Source of the DNA: DRPG01 sp964655065
Lineage (GTDB): Bacteria; Myxococcota_A; UBA796; GCA-2862545
Assembly (NCBI GenBank): GCA_964655065.1
Contig: CAZZLC010000010.1
Coordinates: 106,422 to 170,421, forward strand
DNA length: 64,000 nt
Direction: 5' to 3'
Shown here: positions 17,301 through 26,300 of the stretch, piece after piece
Layout: every line of letters starts with the position of its first letter
Numbering within the stretch: the stretch's first letter is position 1
Position numbers and translations under genes: made by a program
The notes under the pieces: model-generated
What the model saw: only the letters and a program-made list of their open reading frames with translations
What the model was told of the DNA's origin: nothing
Database searches by the model: none

Positions 17301-20300
17301 TCGGCTCCCGCGATGGTGCGGTTCGACGGGCACGGCACCGAGGTCGTGCGCCGGGAGCTCGGGTTCCGGCCCGCGGCCGCTGCCTGGTCGGGCGAGCCGC
17401 TCGATCCCGAGGCGATCCCCGCCGTCTGGATCACCGGGGGGCTCGGTGCGGTGGGCCTCACCCTCGCCCGCTGGCTCGCCGCTCGCGGCACCGCTCGCAT
17501 CATCCTCACCTCGCGCGGGGTCGGCGCCCCGGATCGGGAGCGGATGGCGGCCCTGCAGGCCACCGGGGCGACGATCGAGGTCAAGCCCGCCGACATCACC
17601 GACACCGACGCGGTGGCCGCGATCGTCGCCGATCTCCCCGACGGCGCGGTGGTGTTCCACCTGGCCGGGCTCGTCGGTGACGGACCGCTCGCGACCTTCG
17701 ATCCCGCCGCCGCCGTCCCGCGCCTCGCCCCCAAGGTCGAGGGCGCCCGGATCGTGGCGGATGCCCTCCGCGAGCGAGGCCTCCGGCTGGTGCTCTTCGG
17801 ATCGGCGTCCACCGCCATCCCGAACCCCGGACAGGGCGTCTACGCAGCCGGCAACGCGTTCCTGCGAGCCTTCGCGGCCCGGCGACGCGCCGACGGCCAG
17901 CCCGTGACCGCCATCGGGCTGGGTCCTCTCGAGAAGCTCGGAATGGCCGCGGTCGACCCCGCAATCGAGGCCCGCTGGGCCGCCCTTGGCGTGGACCCGC
18001 TCCCCGCGGACGACGCGTTCGCGGTGCTCCTTCGGATCGCGGCCGGCCCGGTGCCCGACCCGATCGTGGTCGCGGGTGACGGGCGCGCGCTCGCCCCGCC
18101 ACGGATCGTGGAGGCCCGCCCGGTCGTCGACGGCCGCGCGGACTGGGTCCGGTCCCTCGGAGACCTTCCGGCCGACGCGCAGCTCCGACAGGTCGAGGAC
18201 GCCGTGAGACGGCACGTCAACGCCGTGCTCGGCGCGGACGCCGCGGCCCCCCTCGACCGCACCACCGGCTTCGTGGACCGAGGGCTCGACAGCCTGATGG
18301 CCGTACAGCTCACGCGACGGCTCGCCAGCGATCTCGGGGGGGAGGTCCCGCCCACCTGGGCCTTCGATCACCCCACGCTCGAGCTGCTCGCGGAGGCGGT
18401 TCTCGACCGCGTCACCCCCGAGATCCCGACCGAGGTCGACGACGAAGCCCTTCCGGAGTCTCCCGAGCCCGAGCGGCTCGGGCCGCCGGACGACCGGGCG
18501 ATCGCGATCGTCGGGGCCGGCTTGCGGCTACCCGGAGGCATCGACAGCCTCGAGCAGCTCTGGGAGGCCCTGATCGAGGGGCGCGACCTCGTCGGGAGGC
18601 CCCCCGAGTGGCGCCGCTCGGAGCTCGGCGCGGAGCAACCTGCGGGCTGGCTCGAGGACCTCGACCAGTTCGATCCGCTGCACTTTGGCATCTCGCCCAG
18701 GGAAGCCGAGACCCTGGACCCGCAGCAGCGCGTGCTCCTCGAGGTCGCGTGGGCCGCGCTCGAGGACGCGGCCATCGCGCCGCGCGGGCTCCGGGATGGT
18801 CCCGTGGGGACCTACGTGGGCATCGGCCAGAGCGACTACGGGGTGCGCTTCTCGCCCGAGCGCGACGAGCCGTGGGCAGGGACCGGCAACGAGTCCAGCT
18901 TCGCGTCGGGACGCATCGCCCACGCCCTGGGGCTGCGGGGTCCGGCGCTCGCGGTGAACACGGCGTGCAGCTCGTCGCTCGTGGCGGTCCACCTCGCGGC
19001 GCAGGCCCTGCGCGCCGGGCACGTCGACGTGGCCCTGGCCGGCGGGGTGCACGCGATGCCGGGCCCCCGCAGCACCCGCTGGATCGAGGGCCTCTCCGCG
19101 CTGTCGCCCGAGGGGCGCTGTCGTCCCTTCGACCACCGGGCCGACGGCTACGTCCGCGCCGAGGGATGCGCGGTCGTGGTGCTCAAGCGCCTGCGCGACG
19201 CCATTGCCGACGGCGACCCCATCCGGGGGGTGATCCGCGGTTCCGCCATCAACCACGACGGGGCCAGCGCCGGACTGACCGTGCCGAGCGCGCGGGCCCA
19301 GCAGGACGTGCTGCGTCGAGCGCTCGACGACGCCGACCTCGAGCCAGGCGCCATCGGCTTCGTGCAGTGCCACGGCACGGGCACCAAGCTCGGGGACCCC
19401 ATCGAGGTCGGGGCGTTGGGGGCGGTGCTCGCCGCCGACCGACCGGTCGACGCCCCGCTCCACCTGCGCTCGATCAAGGCGAACCTCGGTCACTCCGAGT
19501 CCGCCGCCGGGGTGGTGGGCCTGCTCGAGGCCATGCTCGTGGTCGAGCGCGGGACCGTACCGCCTCAGCTCCACTTCGAGCGCCCCAACCCGGCGCTCGG
19601 GCTCGAGCGCTTTCCCGCCATCACGATCCCCCGCGACGCACGTCCGTGGAGAGACGAAGCCCGCCGGGCCGGCGTCAGCGCCTTCGGTCTGTCGGGCACC
19701 AACGCGCACGTGGTCGTCGAACGGGCCCCTCCGATCGAAGCAGCGGCGACCCCTGCGCCTCCCGTGCTCCTCGCCTGGTCGGGGCGCACCGGGGAGACGG
19801 TGACCGCCACGGCGGCTCGGCTGCTCGACCACGGGGGGACGCTCCCCGACGTGGCGCGGACCCTCGCCGAGGGCCGATCCGGGCTCCAGCATCGCGCAGC
19901 CGTCGTCACGAGCGACGCGTCGGCGCTCGCTGCGCCGGGCAGCTGGATCGAGGGCGAAGCAGCCGACGACCCTGGCGTCGTGTTCCTGTGCACCGGGGCA
20001 GGCCCCCAACGGGCGGCGATGGGACACGGCCTCTATAGGCGATTCCCCGTGTTCCGCGAGGCGCTCGACGAGGCGGCCAGCCATGCCGAGCTCGACCGTC
20101 CCCTGCTCGACGTGATCTTCGGCGACGACCCGGCTCTGCACGACCTCGCCTACACACAGCCCGCGATGTTCGCCCTGCAGGTCGCGACGGCGCGTCTGTG
20201 GGCGTCGCTCGGCGTGGTGCCCACGGCCGTGATCGGCCACAGCACCGGGCAATTCGTAGCCGCCCACCTCGCGGGGATGGTCGACCTCGGCGACGGCATG

Positions 20301-23300
20301 CGCTGGCTGGTGCGTAGGGCGCGGCTCATGAGCGCACAGCCCCGCGAGGGCGCAATGGCTGCCCTGCTCGCTCCGATCGATGCCGTCCAGAGCTGGCTCG
20401 CCCCGGGCACCTGGATCGCGGCGCTCAACGGACCCTCCGAGGTCGTGGTCAGCGGTCCCCGGGACGTGGTCGAGGCCACGGCGCGGAGCGCGGAGGCAGC
20501 CGGCTTCGAGGTCCGGAGGCTCGCGATCAGCCACGCTGCCCACTCGGCGCTCGTCGACCCGATCCTCGCCGACTTCGAGGCCCTGACCGCGGACGTACCG
20601 CTGCAACTGCCGCGCATTCCCATCGTCGACAACGTCACGGGGGACTTCGAGACCACGCGCCTGCTGGAGCCCGTGCACTGGCGCCGCCACCTCCGCGAGC
20701 CCGTCCGTTTCGCCGACGGAATGCGCACCCTCGTGGAGGCCGGGCATCACACGTTCCTCGAGCTCGGCAACCACCCGGTGCTCGCCGCAGCGGGAGCCCG
20801 AATCTTCCCCGACCGCGCCGACCTGACCTTCGTGGGCTCCCAGCGACGCGATCACGACGACGTCGAGACCTTCCTCGAGGCGGCCGGCCGGCTGTGGACC
20901 CGAGGCGTCCCCGTCGACCTCGGACCGCTCGCCCCGGAGGGAAGCCGACGCATCGCCCTGCCGCCCACGCCGCTGGCTCGTCAGCGCTACTGGGTGGACG
21001 CCCCGCTCGAGACCGAGGCTCCGCCCCTGCCGGCCTGGGGCTATCGCAGCGAGCTGGTGCCCTTCCGCCCGCCCGTGCCCGGGCGCGCCGACGGACCGGT
21101 CTGGATCGTCGCCGATGGCACGGACCTCGGAGAGCGACTGGCCGCCCAGCTCGGCGCCCGCGCGACCCTCGTCGAGGACCCCGCGGCGCTGCCAGCGTCG
21201 CTCGTCGAGGCCGATGGAGCCGCGACGGTAGTGGTGCTCTCGCGCATTGCGGGCGACGATCCGGTCGCCGCGGTACGCGGTCCCCTCGCCACCGCCATCG
21301 CCACCCTCAGCGCGACCGTCCGGCACGGAAACGTGCCCACCCTCTGGGTGACCCGCGGCGCGCTCACCGACGACGACCACCTCGACGCGGTGCTGGCCGC
21401 GAGCCTGGTCGGCGTCGGCCACGTCGCCGCGCTCGAGCTCGGACGTCCCCCGCTCGCCCGAGTGGACGTCCCGATCGGCGACGAGATGGCCGCGCTTCCC
21501 GCTCTGGCCCTGCTCGTGGCCGGCGGCTGCCCCGAGGGCCAGTACGCGGTCCGCGACGGCGCCCTGCATCGCCAGGAGCTCGTTCCGTTCACCGTCGAGC
21601 ACACGGGGCCGTCTCTCCGGGGCACCGCCTGGATCACGGGCGGGCTCGGAGCGCTCGGCCAGCACACCGCGCACGCGCTGCTCGAGGCCGGGGCCGAGGC
21701 GGTCGTGCTCACGGGGCGCACCGCGAGGGAGGTCGACGCCACGGCGCTTCGCGAGGCGTTCCCAGGCCAGGTGCACGTCCGGGCCTGCGACGTGGCTGAC
21801 CGCGCCGCCGTCGATGCCCTGCTCGCGGGGCTGGCCGAGGACCAGATCCCGCCCGTGCGCGTCGTCGTCCACGCAGCCGGTGTTCTCGCGGATCGGGCGC
21901 TCGCCACCTGGACTCCCGACGACATCGAGCCCGTGTTCCACGGCAAGGTCCGCGGCGCCGTGAACCTCGACGCGGCGCTTCCCGACCTCGACGCCTTCGT
22001 GCTCTACTCTTCGGCCGCCTCGCTGACCGGGCGGGCCGGTCAAGCGACCTATGCCGCGGCGAACGCCGTGCTCGATCGCCTCGCCGCCGCGAGGCGCGCC
22101 CGCGGCCAGGCAGCGGTGGCGATCCAGTGGGGGCCGTGGGCCGAAGAAGGCCTCGCGAGCAGCGTCTCCTGGCAGGACGAGGGAATCGCGCCGCTGCGGC
22201 CCGAGGTGGCACGGCGGTTCGTCCTCCCCGCGCTCGCGGCCGAGGTCTCGAGCTTCGGGGTGCTCGACGTCGACTGGGCGTCGTTTGGCCCCGAGGGACG
22301 GGCCCTCCCCGCTCTCCTCGCCGGGCGAGTGCCCGCCTCGCGCGTGCAGACCGCCTCGCGAGCTCTGCGGGACCGGCTCGACGCGATGCCCGCCGTCGAC
22401 CGTCGCGAGGCGCTCGTGCAGGCCCTCACCGAGACCGCGGCACGGATCCTCCGGGCCTCCCCCGATGCGATCGGTCGCCGCACCGGGTTCTTCGACCTCG
22501 GCTTCGACAGCCTCATGGCGGTGGAGCTCGCCCAGCAGCTGCGGCGCGACCTCGACCCCGAGATCTCGCTGACCGTCGCCTTCGACCACCCTTCGATCGA
22601 GCGGCTCGCCGAGGCCCTCGCCCCCGTCGAAGAGCCGGTCGAGCCCGAGCCACCGTCGGCGCCAAGCCCCGTCCGCGAACGCGAGCCCATCGCGATCGTG
22701 GGTGTCGCGTGCCGAATGCCCGGCTCGGCGAACGACCCCGAGGCCTTCTGGCGGCTGCTCGTGGAGGCCCGAGACCCCGTGGGGCCCGTGCCCGCTGCTC
22801 GCTGGGACCACGAGGCGCTCTACGATCCCCGACCCGCCACCCCCGGCAAGACCTATGCGCGCGAGGCCGGGTTCGTCGACGACGACGTCGTGGAGAGCTT
22901 CGACCACGGCTTCTTCGGCATTCCAGCCCGGGAGGCGGCGAGCCTCGATCCCCAGCAGCGCATGCTCCTCGAGGTGTCGTGGGAGGCCCTCGAGCGCGCG
23001 CGCGTGGCCACCGACGACCTCGCCGGAAGCCCGACCGGCGTGTTCGTGGGGGTCGGCGACTCGGGGTACCTCCAGCGCTTCGCCGCCCCTGGCGAGCCGC
23101 TGTACCGCGACGCGTGGTCGGGCACGGGGAGCCTCGGGGCCTTCGTGTCCGGGCGCATCGCCTACGCGCTCGGACTGCACGGGCCCAACCTGGCCCTCAA
23201 CACCGCCTGCAGCTCGTCGCTCGTCGCGATCCACCTCGCGGTCCAGGCGCTCGACAACCGAGAGTGCACCCTCGCCGTGGCGGGCGGCGTCCACCTGATG

Positions 23301-26300
23301 CTCCATCCCGAGCACTTCGTCTACGTGAGTCAGCTCACGGCGCTGTCCCCCGACGGTCGCTGCCACACCTTCGACGCGGAGGCCAGCGGCTACGGCCGCG
23401 CGGAAGGCTGCGCGATGTTCGTGCTCGCCCCCCTCTCGGTGGCCGAGGCGCGTGACCTCCCGGTGCTCGCGGTGATCCGCGGCTCCGCGGTGGGTCACGA
23501 CGGTGCGAGCGCCGGACTCACGGTGCCGAACGGCCCCGCCCAGGAGCAGGTGCTGCGCGCGGCGCTGGATCGGGCTCACCTCGCTCCCTCCGAGGTGGAC
23601 TACATCGAGACCCACGGCACGGGGACCCGTCTCGGGGACCCGATCGAGGTGGGTGCGATCGCCCAGGTCTATGGAGGGAATCGCACCGCCGACGCGCCGC
23701 TTCGGCTCGGCGCGGTCAAGTCCAACGTGGGGCACCTCGAGGTGGCGGCCGGGGCGGCGAGCCTCCTCAAGGTGGTGCTCGCGATGCAGCACCGCACGCT
23801 GCCCCCCAACCTCCACCTCGAAACTCCCAATCCCGCGCTGAGGCTGGAGGAGCGCCACTTCGTGGTGCCCACCACCGCCGTGCCGTGGGAGGGCGAGGCC
23901 CCGCGACGCGCCGGCATCTCGAGCTTCGGCCTCGCGGGGACCAACGCCCACATCGTGGTCGAGGAAGCGCCCTCCCGGCCGTCCGTCCGCGAGGGACGGG
24001 CTCCGGGCGCCGTGGTGTGGCCCCTCTCCGCCGCCACGCCGTCGGCGCTGCGCAGCCTCGCCCGGGCGCACCTCGAGGCGCTCGAGGCCGAGCCGACCGC
24101 GTGGGCCGACCTGGCGACCTCGGCTGCCATCACCCGACGCAGCCTCCGGGAGCGCGCCGCCTTCGTCGCGGTGGACCCGGTGTCGGCCCGCACGGGGCTC
24201 GAGGCGGTGATCGGTGACGCGCCGTCGCCCCGTCGCGGTCCTGCCGCGGCGGGAGTCCCGCTCCGGGGCTCGGCCGAAGGGGACGACGACCTGGTCTGGC
24301 TCTTTACCGGCCAGGGGAGCCAGTATCCCGGGATGGGCCGAGGGCTCTACGAGCAGGATCCACGCTTCCGCGACGTCGTCGACCGTGGGATCGCGCTCGC
24401 GGACCCTCATCTCCCGGGATCGCTCGGCGACGCCTGGTTCGCCGAGCCCGGCGACCCGCGAATCCACGACACGACGTACACCCAGCCCGCGCTGTTCGTC
24501 CTCCAGGTCGCCCTCGCCGAGCGGTGGCGCGCGCACGGGGTGATGCCCCGGGCGGTGGCGGGTCACTCGATCGGCCAGGTGGCCGCCGCGTGGGCAGCCG
24601 GGGTGCTGTCGTTCGAGGATGGTGTGCGCCTGTGTGCTGCTCGCGGCCGCCTGCTCGGTGGCCTGCCCGCAGGTGGCGGCATGCTCGCGGTCTTCGCCCC
24701 CGAAGGCAAGGTCGCGCCCCTGCTCGCGGGCCACCCGTCGGTCGGGGTGGCCGCCGTCAACCACGCCGACGAGGTGGTCCTCTCGGGCCCGACATCCGCC
24801 CTGGAGCTCCTCGCGGCCGAGCTCACGGCCCGAGCCATCGAATCCCGCCCACTCACCGTGAGCCACGCCTTCCACAGTGCGCTCGTGGAACCGATCCTCG
24901 ACGAGTTCGAGGCGATCGCCGCCTCGGTGAGCTGGCACCCCCCGGAGCTCCCGCTGCTGTGCAACCGCGACGGAGGCTTCGTCTCCACCGAGGACGTGAC
25001 CAGTCCGCGCTATTGGCGCGAGCTCGTGCGGGCTCCCGTTCGGTTCGCGGACAACCTCGCCACCCTGGCGGACCACCACCGGTTCCTCGAGATCGGTCCG
25101 CACCGGCAGCTCACGGGGCTCGCTCGTCGGCAGCGCGACGGGACCTTCGTGGCGTCCCTGTCCCGCGACCACGACGACGGGCCTTCGCTGGCTGCCGCGC
25201 ACGCAGCGCTGTGGACGAGCGGCCTCGCCATCGACTGGGCGGCGACCAGCGAGGGACTGGACGTGCAGCGGCGCGCCCTCCCGACCTATCCCTTCGAGCG
25301 TGTGCGCTGCTGGCTCGACGCTCCCGAGTTCCCCGACCCGGAACCTCGGGACGTTCCCGACCGCCCCGGTCCGGAGACCAGCGATCGCTGGTACGTTCCC
25401 ACGTTCGTCGAGTCCCCGCTGACGAGCGACCCCGCTGCCCTGCGGACGTGGATCGCCGCTGGCTCGTGGGTCGTGCACGGCGACGGTCCCGCGGCGGAGG
25501 CGCTGCGGAGCGCCCTGAACGACCGAGGGGCCGTGATCGTCGAGAACCTCGACGCCGCCGACGCCGTGGTGTGGGTGGCGGGAGCGTCCGATCTCGAGGC
25601 AATCGCCCTGCTTCCGCTCGTCCAGGATCTGGCCGGGAGAGCGGAGCCTCCCCCGCTCTTCGTGCTCACGACCGGCGCCGTGGCCGCCGGTCGGGCGGTC
25701 ACCACCCCGGGGGCCAGTGCGCTGTACGGCTTGCTCCGCACCATCGCCCTCGAGGCTCCGCACGTCCGCACGGTTGCCGTGGATCGCGCTCCCGACGCAC
25801 TGATCCCCGAAGCCTGGCTCGCGGCGTGGGCCGACGCCCGCGAGCCCGAGCACGCGTTCACCGGCCAGCGACGGTTCGTCCGTCGGCTTCGACCCGCCCC
25901 CTCGCCGCGCCCAGCTCCGACTCCGCCTGCCAGCGCGCTGATCACGGGTGGCCTGCGCGGCATCGGCCTCGCGCTCGCCCAGCGCTGGGCCGGCGCGGGG
26001 ACGCGCCGGTTGGTGCTGGTGGGTCGGAGCACCCCCAGTGACGAGGCACGGGCTGCGATCGGTGCCATGACCGCTTTGGGCTGTGCCGTCGACGTGGTTC
26101 GCGCCGACCTCGCCCAGCCCGAGTCGGTGGACGCCATCCGCAGCGTGCTCGGTCCTCGCGGCGTGGACACCGTGGTGCACGCGGCCGGGGCGCTCGCCGA
26201 CCGGGCCCTCGCCGCCCACGACGCCGAGAGCTTCGCGGTGGCCTTCGGACCAAAGGTCGCGGGCACGCGCCACATCTTTGCCGCGATCGACGATCCCGGG

